Of a stretch of DNA of 64,000 nucleotides, positions 1-10,402 are shown piece by piece (positions within the stretch are counted from its first letter, which is position 1; each line of letters starts with the position of its first letter). The notes below the pieces were generated by a model. It was not told the origin of the DNA. It worked only from the letters and a program-made list of their open reading frames with translations, and ran no database searches. The stretch covers positions 1-64,000 of the forward strand of contig JALMLS010000488.1 in the NCBI GenBank assembly GCA_038496445.1, given 5' to 3'. Position numbers and translations under genes: made by a program. This DNA is from Trichosphaerium sp. ATCC 40318. Its lineage: Eukaryota > Discosea > Flabellinia > Trichosidae.

Positions 1-180
1 ACGTTTCTCTTCCACATGCTGGCCACGCAAATCGCACGTTTTGGACACGTTTTGGGCACGTTTATTATCTACGTTTTGGGCACGTTTTAGGCACGTTTAT
101 TTTCCACGTTTTGGGGCACGTTTTGGGCATGCATATTTGCCACGCATATCACACGTTTTGGGCACGCATAAAACACCACT
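1..180. repeat. Short-period repeat, GGCACGTTTT-like units
   Basis: The first 180 bases are built from variants of a roughly 10-base unit, GGCACGTTTT, alternating with CACGTTTATTTTCC and CACGCAAAT variants. The same vocabulary returns at 855-975 in the same orientation. Open frames crossing it are by-products of the periodicity. No terminal inverted repeats or coding domain are seen. Confidence 0.75.
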
Positions 181-854
181 TTATAGAGGAAAAAAAAATA
201 ACGATTTATTACGATACATAACACATAACAATTACAAAGAGGTTTGGTACAATTATTACAAACTTTACATAAAACTATCCCCAATAAACGATACCCAGTT
301 TATATCAACCAACTTCATGTTTTTGCCATTTTACCTGCTTTTTTCACCAATCCTGCCTTATCGTAAATACTTAAGCAAGAACTTACCTAATTAGGCAAAA
401 AATCTCAAATCCAATAATCGTCTTTTAAAAAGAGGTTTAGTGGAGTTATTGAGCCATAATATCCTTAAACTACCCTAAATACCTATTTTCTATCGTTTTT
501 GCCTAAAAAAGGGGCACCGAACCCCAAACCACCACGAAACCATGCATCGTACCTAATAGTGGGCCATGCTTCATTTTTTAAAGGATTCGTACTAGTAGAC
601 CTGAGTTATTCACAAAAAATAGAAAAATCAAGAAATTGTTGGTTTTTGGGTATTTTTAGATTTTTTCGCCTACTTTTAGAGCCATGCCGATACAAACCTA
701 ACTACTGCTTACTTGGGTGAAAATACATGTTTTATTGTTGACGATTGGAGGCGATCGGCTTTGGGGTGAGATGGTTGAGTTTTGAGTTTGGCAATTTTTT
801 TATTTTGAATTTTTCTCCAAATTTCTATTAAGAACAGGACATGGTTAAAACACG

Positions 855-975
855 CAAATGGCACGTTTTGGGCACGTTTATTGCAAATATACAACACGCA
901 AATGGCACGTTTTGGGCACGTTTTGGGCACGTTTATTTTCCACGCAAATGGCACGTTTTAGGCGCGCATATTTTG
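855..975. repeat. Second copy of the GGCACGTTTT-like repeat
   Basis: This block repeats the units seen at 1-180: cacgttttgggcacg, cacgcaaatggcacg and cacgtttattttccacg, in the same orientation. The roughly 670 bases between the two blocks are AT-rich and show no supported gene. The paired blocks could be flanks of a degenerate element or dispersed satellite, but no target-site duplication is evident. Confidence 0.7.
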
Positions 976-1036
976 TCCGATTCCACCACTGTGTAGGAGC
1001 AGTAGTAAAATCGGGAGTACAGATAATGTACAGGTA

Positions 1037-1208
1037 GAGTACAGGTCAAAAAGTACGGATCCCGTACAGGTTTTGTACAGGTCAAAAGTACGGGTTCCGT
1101 ACGGGTTTAATCCGTGTCAAAAGTACGGCACCTGTACGGGTTGAGTATGGGTCAAAAGTACGGGTTCTGTACGGGTTGAGTACGGGTCAAAAGTACAGCA
1201 CCTGGGTT
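1037..1208. repeat. Tandem repeat, about 35-bp period
   Basis: Imperfect tandem copies of a unit reading GTACGGGTTGAGTACGGGTC followed by AAAAGTACGG and a short variable end. Two adjacent copies near 1137-1205 differ at only a few positions and give a period of 35. Earlier copies are more diverged (gtacaggt, gtacggat). No coding potential is seen. Confidence 0.75.
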
Positions 1209-1308
1209 TGGTGCAGATCGTAGGTGGACAGTTTGTTATTTATTTACTACAATTACATTTACATAGATCTGCAATCTTCATCTTTGTGAATGTACATCTA
1301 AAGTGTCA

Positions 1309-2117
1309 TTATGGTGATTTTGTTGGTAAAAATCCTTTCTTTTTACTGGAGTTACGGTAACTAAACACATTATTAATACTTCTTATACCATCAATTTTAC
1401 CTATTGGATACTTATCTTTGAACAATATACCTGGCTCAGTCCATAATGATGCAAATAGATTTTTCTTTATTGTCTTTTTGTTTACTCTTTTGATTTTGTT
1501 GGTTGCAGCAAATGCTCTTTAAGGAATTTTCTTATAAAACAAATGTCAATTAGTAACAAATAAATATTGGTACCTTAGCACAGAAACACATTACTGCATT
1601 TTGTACTGTTAATGCTGCAGCAGGATAAGAGTAATCTTTTTTCCTTGGAAAAGAAATTACATTAAAACTTTATCTTGCCGTCCGAAATTTTATCAATAGA
1701 AACCTTGATAAAAGATGCCACATTTTTTTTATCAAATGGTGATGCTAGAATAAACTTTTATTAGCTGTAATGGACAAAAAAACAAAACTTGGTTACCTGA
1801 GAAATAATAAACAGAGTAAACTGAAAGATCTACAAAAGCCAATGTCCCATAACTACCTTTACTTAGTAAATATTATAAAACTGCTGTACTAACCAATCCT
1901 GTTCTACACTGTCATCATAGTTGCAAAATGTTCATCAAAAAGTGGTATTGGTATCAATAATATTTCTAATGTGGTACAGTCACGTAAATTCACACGGTCT
2001 TGTTTTAGTTAAAGCCTCTTCAACACCACTTAATCCTACATTTAAATTAAAACACTGAAAAAGCAAGATAAGATACTGTTCATTGGCACTGAGAATGAAG
2101 AACTTATCTGGTGGCAT
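1309..2117 (-). pseudogene. Unrecognised minus-strand gene or gene remnant
   Basis: The minus strand shows several protein-like stretches that can mostly be joined by GT..AG introns. They start with an ATG at 2117 (reading MPPDKFFILSANEQYL), pass through GSYGTLAFVDLSVYSVYYFS, and end with LWTEPGILFKDKYPIGKIDG and a TAA at 1309-1311. The middle (about 1860-2000) has stops in every frame I tried and only an awkward splice solution. Several in-frame TGA codons sit where Trp would be plausible. I recognise no family. It could be a lineage-specific gene, a decayed gene or part of a mobile element. Position between repeat blocks favours decay, but this is inference. Confidence 0.3.
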
Positions 2118-2189
2118 CACAACAAGCACCTGTACCCTACCATCACATTGTTTGCAATGAAGGTTTTAGCAACAGTAGTAAATTAAAAA

Positions 2190-2530
2190 CGGGATTTTCC
2201 TCTGGAATCCTGTTAAATTCCATGTTTTTTAAGGATTTTAGCGGAATTGTGGAAAAAATCCCTAAGCAATCTGAATTTTCAATTGGATTTTTGATGGGAT
2301 TTCTGCTATATTCCATTAAAATAAGGAATTCCTTGGGATTTGTAAAAAAATCCCAAACAACAATATTGGCAAATGTTGGCAGCATATCAATGGGAATAAT
2401 TGAAGGGATTTTTAACGGAATTCCGTATGGATTTTGTAGGGAATTCCCTTGGGATTTTTAATGGAATTCCATAGGGATTTTTAACGAAATTCCGTATGGA
2501 TTTTGTGAGAATTCCCTTGAAAAATATTTT
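2190..2530. repeat. Degenerate GGAATTCC / GGATTTTT repeat cluster
   Basis: A region dense in GGAATTCC, TGGGATTTTTAA and CCGTATGGATTTTGT variants, clearest at 2398-2520 where two units differ by a few bases. The same vocabulary returns at 3085-3290. Overlapping open frames on both strands consist of repeated Ile/Pro/Asn/Lys words, so I treat them as repeat artefacts. About 500 bases of unremarkable AT-rich sequence separate the two clusters. Confidence 0.7.
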
Positions 2531-3084
2531 TGGTGAAAATTCAAAATTATTCATTATTTCGACAACTATCAAAGCCTTACCTAACCAAGTTTTTTTTTAG
2601 TAAACCACATCGTCACCTTTTTATTGGTGTAAAAAACCAATGGATACAATGAAAAGACGTTAAATCAAAAAGTAAGCGAGATAAGTATTTTGGTGATTTT
2701 TGTTAGCAGCAATATTTCTATATCACTTACTAATCCGTTTTGAGGCTTGTAAAGCATTTCAAAGGCCTTTACACACCACTAGGACACGCATTTAGGGCAT
2801 TAATCTCAAGTACGTCGTTTTTGAAGGTTATTTCCATTTAATTTATCAAAAAACTACTCTTTTCTTATTTTAGCTTCTACGAATGCGTTATTAGCAGTTT
2901 ATGATCACGATACCAGGTGTGATAAAATTCTTGGCCAAAGATTGAAAAGATTTGATGAGTTTGACCTGTATGCGATAGCGTGTGGAACATTTGTGTTTCA
3001 TAACTAAATTATCATTGGTAAATAAAACGAATTTTGTGCTACAAGACTTGATGTAAATATTGTAAAGTATTTCAAGGTAATTTG

Positions 3085-3290
3085 TTTGGAATTTCATAAG
3101 AAATCCATTGGGAATTCCGTTGTTAATCCTTAAGGAATTCCGTCCGGATTCTTTAAGGAATTCCGTTCGGATTCCATAAGGAATTCCGTTCAGATTCCAT
3201 AGGGAATTCCGTCCAGATTCCATAGGAATAAAGGAAGAGATTTTCCGCTTATAAATCCTTAGGATTTTAAGACGGAATCCCTTAAAAACC
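3085..3290. repeat. 23-bp tandem repeat (AAGGAATTCCGTTCGGATTC)
   Basis: From 3132 four consecutive units of 23 bp begin AAGGAATTCCGT(C/T)C(G/A)GATTC and end in TTT or CAT. Less regular copies lie on both sides. The unit contains the palindrome GGAATTCC. An open minus-strand frame over this block encodes repeated NSLRI/GIPYGI-like words and is not taken as a gene. Confidence 0.8.
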
Positions 3291-3513
3291 CCGATTTAAA
3301 TTTACCACTGAATATCAGCTTTACAGGCTATGACAGAGCATACATTCTCATTTACTGGTCAAGTTTTGTCTAAAGCAAATTGTTTGAAACCAGAAATAGT
3401 ATCAAAACTGGCGATTTTGTGCCAACATTTTTTGTGCAAATGAAGCTGTGTGATTTTGTTTGAATAGATAACAAATAAATAATTCAAATGTGCAAATAAA
3501 TAAAAGTTTCAAA

Positions 3514-3849
3514 TTATTCAACTATTGACATTGTTACCCTGGATGATACTGTGTTTTCAACATGTCTGTTGGAATGGTTATAGGGAGATGTGGGTGAGAC
3601 TGGTTTCATTTGGTTCTTAGGAGGTGTAGCTGGAGTATAATACTGATCAGCAAGCCTATTGAGGGTGATGTCAAGGTTGCACACTCTGTGTCATGACAGT
3701 GATAGTCCAGGAGGCTTACCATGCAGTGCTGACAATGAGTAATCTTTTGATCCTGTATTTGGAAGAGTTGTTTTGAGGTGCTTTGTTGAGGAACATGAGT
3801 AGTAATATGTTAAGTATCCTAATGGGTCAAGTAATGAGAACAAAGGCAT
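3514..3849 (-). CDS. Possible short gene, unrecognised
   Basis: A two-exon reading on the minus strand. An ATG at 3849 opens a frame of about 43 codons. A GTAAGC donor near 3720 and an AGAG acceptor near 3685 join it in phase to a second frame that contains LNRLADQYYTPATPPKN and a Ser/Thr-Pro-rich stretch and ends at a TAA at 3514-3516. The product would be about 98 residues. No domain is recognised. It lies next to repeats, has no supporting neighbour and could be chance or the 3' end of a larger gene. The roughly 400 bases from 3850 to 4254 show nothing else beyond the likely RPS6 3' end. Confidence 0.25.
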
Positions 3850-4254
3850 AAACCCAGTGGTATTCCACTAGGGTTGCACACTTTGCTTGGTTAAGAAAGC
3901 CTCTATCTAGCTCAAAAATAAACATGTGGCAAAGTGTAAGAGAAAAAGTTAAACATAGAAAAGAATACATGAGCATAAAAGCCTACAGTGTAAATGACAT
4001 AAAAGAATCACAGGTACATTGATTTGGAAAATCTGCATAGCTTCTACTTCAATGGACAAAGAAGACAGAAAAGTGTTAAAACTGGGCTATAATCTCACAT
4101 ATAACTATTTGATCCATCAAGTACAAAATAGAAGTAACTTCATGATGAACTATGAGATACCACCATAAACAAAAGGTACAAAAAACATAACTCGACAACT
4201 TCATAACAAAATGAAAAAAAACAAAGACATGTTAATTCTACAAAGGAAAAATCT

Positions 4255-5489
4255 TTACTGAGCAGCTGCAGGTTTTTTGAAGTTGTGTTGTTTTCTTTTT
4301 GGTCGGTAGCGGTGTCCCTTGCACACTTTACCCTTTTTACTCTGCTTTGGGGTCGTCTTAGGACCTGGTTTGGTACCAGCTTCTTGCATCTCACGCTTCT
4401 TGGCGAGTTGTGCCTCCTTGCGCTTCTCACGTCTGTAGGTGGTCATCATGGTTCTGTACGCTTTCTGTTCCTCGAGTGCTCTGCGGATAGCCTTTTGTTT
4501 GAGACTCTCACGGTAACGTCTGTGGGCGAGCTTGCGTGGGGTAATGAGGCGTTGTATTTTTGGTACTTTGACCTTTGGCTTTTTACCTTCACGTTTCTTG
4601 ATTTTTTCAAGGACGTATGGGCGAACGTCATCAGTAGGCTTGATACCCTAAACAATAACAAATGAATAAAAGGAAACAAGCGATAAACAAAAATGTTGAA
4701 ACTACGCGCATTTTAACGCAATTTACCCAAAAACAATAAAATAATGAAAGCAAAAAAAAAAAAAAAGACAACATTTTCGCGGCCAATGAGAAAGAAGCGC
4801 CAACAATATTCAAATACACGGATCGAAAATAATGTAACGTTATACGTACATTGAGCTTTCTGATCTTGTTGGCTCTCTTTGGACCCAAAGCTCTAGGGAT
4901 GATGGAATCCTTTGTGGTCAATCCCTCGATTGGGTTCTCACCTTCGCGTGTTACGACGCAGTTGATGAGGGAGGTATCACGTGAAACAATGCAACCTCTG
5001 ATGGCACGTCTTTTTTTTTGATCAGTGCGTCTAGGTTTGTAGAAACCGTTGCCTGCGGTAGCGTAAGGGCGACATTTCAACGATTTATAGCGCGCTAATA
5101 TACGTACTGCCATCAAGCAACAAACGGACTCTCTTGGCGGTGAGCACACCATTCATCATAGGGAAACCTTGTTTGTCGAATCCACCAGTGATTTTCAAAA
5201 CGTAGCCTTTAAACTCGTCACCAAGCACATCAGCGTTGACTTCCTCTGTTATTCTCTTATCGAAGAACATAGCCCTAGGGAGGATCAATTTAGCGTTTAC
5301 GCTTATAAAAAGAAGCTTTTGGGAAATCTGATGCAAAGTGATGAAAAAGTCACTAAAAACGCGAGCTAAGCGTACAATTTGTTCTCATCTTCGACGTCAA
5401 TTAGTTTTGTTGAGCCAAACTCAGGAAAAGAGATAGAAATCTATAGACGTCAGAAAGGAACACGTATTTATGCAACGCGGTACCTTCAT
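4255..5489 (-). CDS. RPS6: 40S ribosomal protein S6 (eS6)
   Basis: Small-subunit ribosomal protein eS6. Exons by frame and GT/AG: 5489-5484 (just ATG AAG), 5440-5376, 5274-5108, 5052-4850 and 4647-4255, an exact 277-codon frame. Family signatures are clear: [20 protein letters not shown] at the start, [48 protein letters not shown] and [15 protein letters not shown]. All four introns begin GTAC. The C-terminal tail is basic and ends KKPAAAQ. The usual RRLSSLR-type serine cluster phosphorylated by S6 kinase in animals, fungi and plants is not there, and the protein is somewhat longer than the 249-residue human form. It is divergent from the membrane-protein gene that starts 123 bp away. Confidence 0.96.
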
Positions 5490-5612
5490 CTTGTATAACC
5501 ACCTATCCTACTTGTTGATACCTTGCGGCTATGAAAAAAATAGAAGAATACGAAAAAAAAGCCTCACAAGACTAAAGTTGAAAAAACAAAATTCACCACG
5601 CCACCCGTTGCA

Positions 5613-6185
5613 ATGGTGACCATTGTTGCAGTACCTAGTTCCTCTCTTACCAATTTTGCGGGTACTCTATTTCTTGTTATGCGCACCATCGCTCATTTTG
5701 CGTGAGATATTTTGTTGGCAGTGTCATTTTGGTATTTGGTCGGCTTCTTGTTGTTGTATACTGTCTGTGGTATCGTTGCAGGTATTTTATTCGAGCATTG
5801 CGCCAAGCTTATTTCTAACGGCGTAATAAAGGCTGTATACTCCGAAAATCAGTTTCTTGTTATAAAGTGACCTTATTCTACGTGGTGTACAGTAAGTAAC
5901 AAAATCTGTCATTGTTGAGCGTAAATATAACAGCCGAACAGGTACAATTATAGGAGCTGCAGAGGGACTAGCACTAGGTACGTTGTAACTGACAAAAAAA
6001 AAAAAGCGTTGTTATTCCGTTTTGTTGTTAAGACTCACATAAAAGGCGCAATACTAGCTATACTGTACAGCAGTGGTGGATTTACGATGCCAGGCTTAGG
6101 TGCATTGTTGTGGTCGCTTGTGTTTGTTTCTATCCACTTCATTCTCGTCGTGTTGCGCAATAACGTTGAGTTCGTCTTTACATAG
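5613..6185 (+). CDS. Small multi-span membrane protein, unrecognised
   Basis: Five exons (5613-5661, 5722-5781, 5832-5891, 5942-5977, 6100-6185) join to an exact 96-codon frame ending in TAG. The product has three or four hydrophobic spans (about residues 17-38, 48-66 and 68-88) and few charges, for example SFWYLVGFLLLYTVCGIVAG and LGALLWSLVFVSIHFILVVL. The first intron is 60 nt with an in-frame TGA, so retention would truncate the protein at once. The second intron is open and its retention gives a different end. I do not recognise the family. The likely location is an endomembrane or mitochondrial membrane. It is head to head with RPS6, which suggests steady expression. The splice model is hand-made and the third acceptor is the least certain. 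Confidence 0.5.
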
Positions 6186-6352
6186 CAGCCGAGGCAATCT
6201 TAAGAAAAAACAAAGAATCAATGACACGCATGGAGCAACGACACTCGGCAGATTTCGCTCGTTTTATTTGGCAACAAGTAACGCCGCAGGGCTATGTACA
6301 GAAAAAATTAAGCTGTCCAAAAAAAAAAAACACGGAGCGAGTTGTAGTACAG

Positions 6353-8544
6353 CTACAACGTAGGACCATTCGATGTACTAAATAACACTTTTTTCCTACC
6401 TTTGCGTGTGGGTTTGGCTGCCCAGTTAATGCCCATCTTTTGCGTGTAGCCGGTTTGTCTAGTGCCCTTTTTTGGCCAAGTAGGCGCTGCTGTTCTCTTG
6501 CTCTGTTTTGGCCTGGCGGCAGGAGCGGGTGTCTTTTTTTTGGGGCTAAGCGCAGGGAAATGATTGAGTGCTGTTGGATCTGGAGGTTTATCGATGATTG
6601 GTCCATACACGGACTGCGCCATCAAGTTCTGTGTGCCTTCCCATCCGCCAGTCATTTCTATGGTTTGAAGCTTCTCGGCGAGGTCTCTTTGGGCTCGTTC
6701 TTCGAGCTTCTTGTCTTCTTCTTTTTCTCTTTTTTCTAGGCGGCGTTTCCGCTTATTTACATTGTTCCAGTAAGTCTTGAGATGTTGTTTATCAAGCGTC
6801 TTCTCGTCCAAATCAATAATGCAAAATCGGATCTGACACGTTAAAGGCAGGTGTTGAAGGAATTTGTAGCGTTTGCGCGTTACTTCGTTGATTTCTTGAC
6901 TCTCTAAATCGACGACGGCTCCTTTTATAGTTGACGGGAAATTGGACGATGCACCGTACTGGCTCGACAGTGCCGAGTGCACAAGCGGATGAGGGAATAT
7001 GTATTGGCCCGTAGACGCCTGGTAAAAGTATACGAGCTCATTGCTGCCGCTGCTGCCGGTGTTGTCGTTGGCGGTGTTTCTATTCGTTTTCCTTGGGATC
7101 ACAGCTGCTGTTGCATCAATGTCCGCTCTCTTACGCTGACGTTTTGTGCGTTTGGCTTCCAACGCGCTCCAAGCCTTCTCGTAGAAGCGTGCTGAAGGAT
7201 CACGTGAGGATCTGAGGCCGCAAAAACAAAATTGTTAGCTGGGTGGCCGCATTACCACAACAATAAAGTGAAAAAACCGCTCTTACCTTGCAACCTGCAG
7301 TGCTTCTGACAATTCAGCAGCTTCTCTGTCTACGGTGAATTCCATATCGGTAGCCATACATACGCGGTTAAAGCGTGCGTGTGGATGGTCGAGGGAATAT
7401 AGGACGAGACCACTAGGTGTAAATTCGCCTGTGTCATATTCAGCCACTTTGCGCACTACCAAAGATTGCCTAGGGCGAACCAGCAACGTCATTTCGACCA
7501 TATCACCTGCAAGGAAAGAAAAAGGGCGTCAGTTGATTGTAGGTTATCGGCTTTAATGAGAAAAAAAAAACCCATACCTGGTTGAGGTTGAGGGTTGTTA
7601 TCTGAACGGAATGATCGCAGTTCTTCGAGCATGAACCAATTGTTGCAAACAGGACACTTGAGAGGTGGCTCTGTGTACGTTGAGTACTGAAAAACGCAAG
7701 CCCAACAGTAAGCATGACCGCATTTGAGTATCTGCCTAAATAGATAACACTTCATTAGAGATGCGTGATAGCGACTGTGTACTAACGGTGCGACAGGTTT
7801 TTCCAGGCATATTGGACATTTCTCATGCTGGGTTGGTGAAATTATCTCAACAACATCATCCCAATCCACCTTTGCTTCAGCGCTCTTGGTGTGTACGATC
7901 GCACTTTGGTTGTCTTGGCGCAAAGACTCAACGGTTCCACCTAGTACGAATCTGTGCCTGTGGGGTTACGATTGTTAAAATTCCGTCGAGGAATAAAGTA
8001 GGATGTGATGGATGGCTTACTGTGCCTGGAGGAAACGCTCCTTTTTGTAAGGGCGATAAAATGATCTAGAAGACGATCTGTGCGAAGGCTCTGCAAGGTT
8101 GTAAGCCAGATAAACAACAAACAGTACTGTGCACCTTTGTCAAGAGGGCGGTAGGAGAAGTTGAGAAGGTGATTGGCATTCACAGCCGAACGCCCTTTTT
8201 TAGTGCTTGTGCTAGCCCGTTGCAACATTATCTAAAGGTGTCAGTGAAGTGTACCTCGTGGTTAAAAAAAAATAAGCGTTATTGGCGTTTTGTTTTCGCC
8301 AAGTCTTTATTTGAATCATCAAATCGCCTCAAACTCCAAACTGTTTATGTTATGATTTATTTACCTGTTGTTGTACTATTTCTTCGCTTGAAAATTGGTC
8401 TTTAAAGTCATTGTACATTTCATGCTCTTGACGTATAAATCCTGCCTGATTGTGTCTAGCGCGCGTAGAATTACTGTAGGACGTTTTTCGCGCTGAATTG
8501 TTCCGACTATTGGCCTTTCCGCGATTGTTGGGCTTACCGCTCAT
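6353..8544 (-). CDS. RNF10: RNF10-like RING E3 ubiquitin ligase
   Basis: Seven exons (8544-8365, 8231-8135, 8090-8021, 7957-7783, 7731-7578, 7506-7287, 7211-6353) give an exact 584-residue frame. A C3HC4 RING lies at about residues 163-208, with CPIC, then KCGHAYCWAC, then CPVC. The spacing between the second and third cysteines equals that of RNF10. Flanking regions also match RNF10: RFLQAQHRFV and VDWDDVVEI before the RING, VYFYQASTGQYIFPHP and RYKFLQHLPLTC around residues 358-440, and KVLFSTS at the C-terminus. Mammalian RNF10 ubiquitylates 40S proteins uS3 and uS5 in ribosome turnover, and the yeast relative is Mag2. Here the protein is shorter than the human one (about 811), mostly in the region after the RING. 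Its neighbour is a 40S gene, which I take as coincidence. Confidence 0.93.
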
Positions 8545-8898
8545 GTTTTTTAATGTTATAGAATATTTAATGCATAGGTAACACGTAAAATATTTACGCT
8601 GTCAAGAAACTACGGGTTTTTTCGGTTGTCGACGCCTGAGATGCACCCACAAAACCTGTAAAGGGCCAAACTGCCAGTTCGTTGAATGTGGCTTACTTTT
8701 TTTAATGCTTTTTTCCACATAATTGTTGCAAATCGCCACTCAAATTATCCCCCTGTTGTAATGGCGTAAATGGCGGCTTGGAGGGCAACACGTGAAATTA
8801 TTAAGGCTGGTGTGATAATGTACATAACAGTGTTTTGTTTCTTTTATTATTAAATGGAAGGTTCCGCGTAAACACAGCTCTGAGTAACTACTTGTTAC

Positions 8899-10293
8899 CT
8901 ACAAATAAAAATCTGGTACAAAGTTTACGCAATCTGCCTTATCTGGGATGACTCTAAATGAGTCGGGTACTGCTTCAAATACTACGTATTTACGCTGTAA
9001 GTGGTCATCTATTTCCATGATGCAACCAACATTTCCACACCGTCCTAAAAAGTTGGGTGCGCTCCAAAGAGTGGACACCTTGTCATTGAATAATATCTGT
9101 CGTCCCTCGAAACACAAGTTCTTACCGCGCACGAGGTGTGAAAGGTTATTTGTGTTCAAAAATGTGGTGAGTGCATCCTCTCCAAATCTATACTCGCCAT
9201 TGTTCTCCTTCTGAAAACCAATAATGTTTCTTTTAGGTTCGGATGTCAGAAAGTGTCGGAGCGTTCCTTCCACTGGCATGTCTTGCACCCGATTTAACAC
9301 ACGCGCTTGTTCCATGTTTGTGAGCAGTGGAGAAAGTCCTCCTTTTTTCGAAATGAGTCAGATTAATTATGAATATCAAATTAAAACCATAGAGTACCAA
9401 AAACAACTATCTAAAATATAAAGGGTTCGTACCGTGAACGCAAAATATTGACTCGCCAACAACGGCGCCTAATGGAAGGTATTCGAATACTTGTGCAAAT
9501 GCGGCCCTGCCACGATTCGTATTAGTACGTGACTAAATGGGAAGGCGTACCACACTGTGCTTGTGCCATATTTACGCATACATTCTGGGTAAAAAATCAA
9601 AATGTGGTTGGTGGTATGTCAAAAAAAAAAAAGGTATGAATTTTAGCATGACGTACCAGCTTGAAAGCCGTATAATTTGGACAAGGCTCGGCTCTCGTGA
9701 TGACCTCGAATCAATGTAATTCGTTCTGGGTATCTGAGTGACGCGTGTCAGTTGATGGCTATGAAGAGTGGTAGGTTGTTAACAAAGTTACCTGAGTTTA
9801 AGCGCAAACAACAATGAAACGGTTTCTACCCCGAAGTTACCTAACGTGCCATAATCACCCAAAAATAAGTAATTTACATTGGGTGGATTGCCTAGTGATT
9901 GCACAATACAGTTAGTCATCAATGTAACATTGCCTTGTAAATTAAGTACCTCCCACCCTAAATACTTCCAGTAGATCGTAGAATTGTCTGCGTGCTGTGT
10001 GTTAATGGTAACGGCATATTTGCGCAATTATTTCTGTGTCGTACCCGTGAACACTGCCAACTACTGTTAATGGAGGCTCTACGCGTATTTAGACTAATTT
10101 TAGGTCCGTAGAAATTGTACTGAGGTGTTGTATGTTTGGTCCTGGCAAAAGCAAGTCTTTCAGCTTGTCACAAAGATCTTTGATTGTGTGCGCTGGTAAC
10201 ATCTCTGATTGTAACAACCCAGCTTTCACAAACCGTTAAAAGGCTTTTTGTACGCCTTAACCTACCTATACAGACATCCACATTGAAGCTCAT
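8899..10293 (-). CDS. PP2A/PP4/PP6-family pseudophosphatase
   Basis: Nine exons (10293-10266, 10222-10121, 10078-10045, 9987-9950, 9891-9792, 9733-9657, 9584-9551, 9506-9433, 9341-8899) give an exact 309-codon frame that aligns to the PP2A catalytic subunit at a constant offset of five residues. Fold signatures remain: [49 protein letters not shown] and a C-terminal DFYL. Active-site positions are changed: GDVHG is GSVHG (Asp57 to Ser52), the Arg89 position is Leu84, Asn117 is His112, Arg214 is Asn209, His241 is Lys236 and Tyr265 is Phe260. His59, Asp85, His118 and His167 are kept. Metal binding and catalysis should be lost or strongly altered. The C-terminal [10 protein letters not shown] resembles PP6. 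It is divergent from NAT, 109 bp away. Confidence 0.9.
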
Positions 10294-10402
10294 GCTTTTT
10301 AGATTATGTACTTGAAAATAAGTGTTTACACAAAAGGGCTACAAACTTAGTCGGGTATACTTAACCTGTTAGAACTGCAACGCATTGGCACAGCATCAGG
10401 CG

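Noticed and set aside
2387-3223. Minus-strand open frames with repeated NPYGIPLKI and GRNSL words
   Set aside because: They follow the 23-bp and GGAATTCC DNA repeats in period and have no start context, splice logic or domain. They are repeat artefacts.
9792-9891. A hidden intron that would restore the DRG motif in the phosphatase exon 5
   Set aside because: Exon 5 aligns without gap to PP2A on both sides of the site. No GT/AG pair there gives Asp-Arg-Gly in frame.
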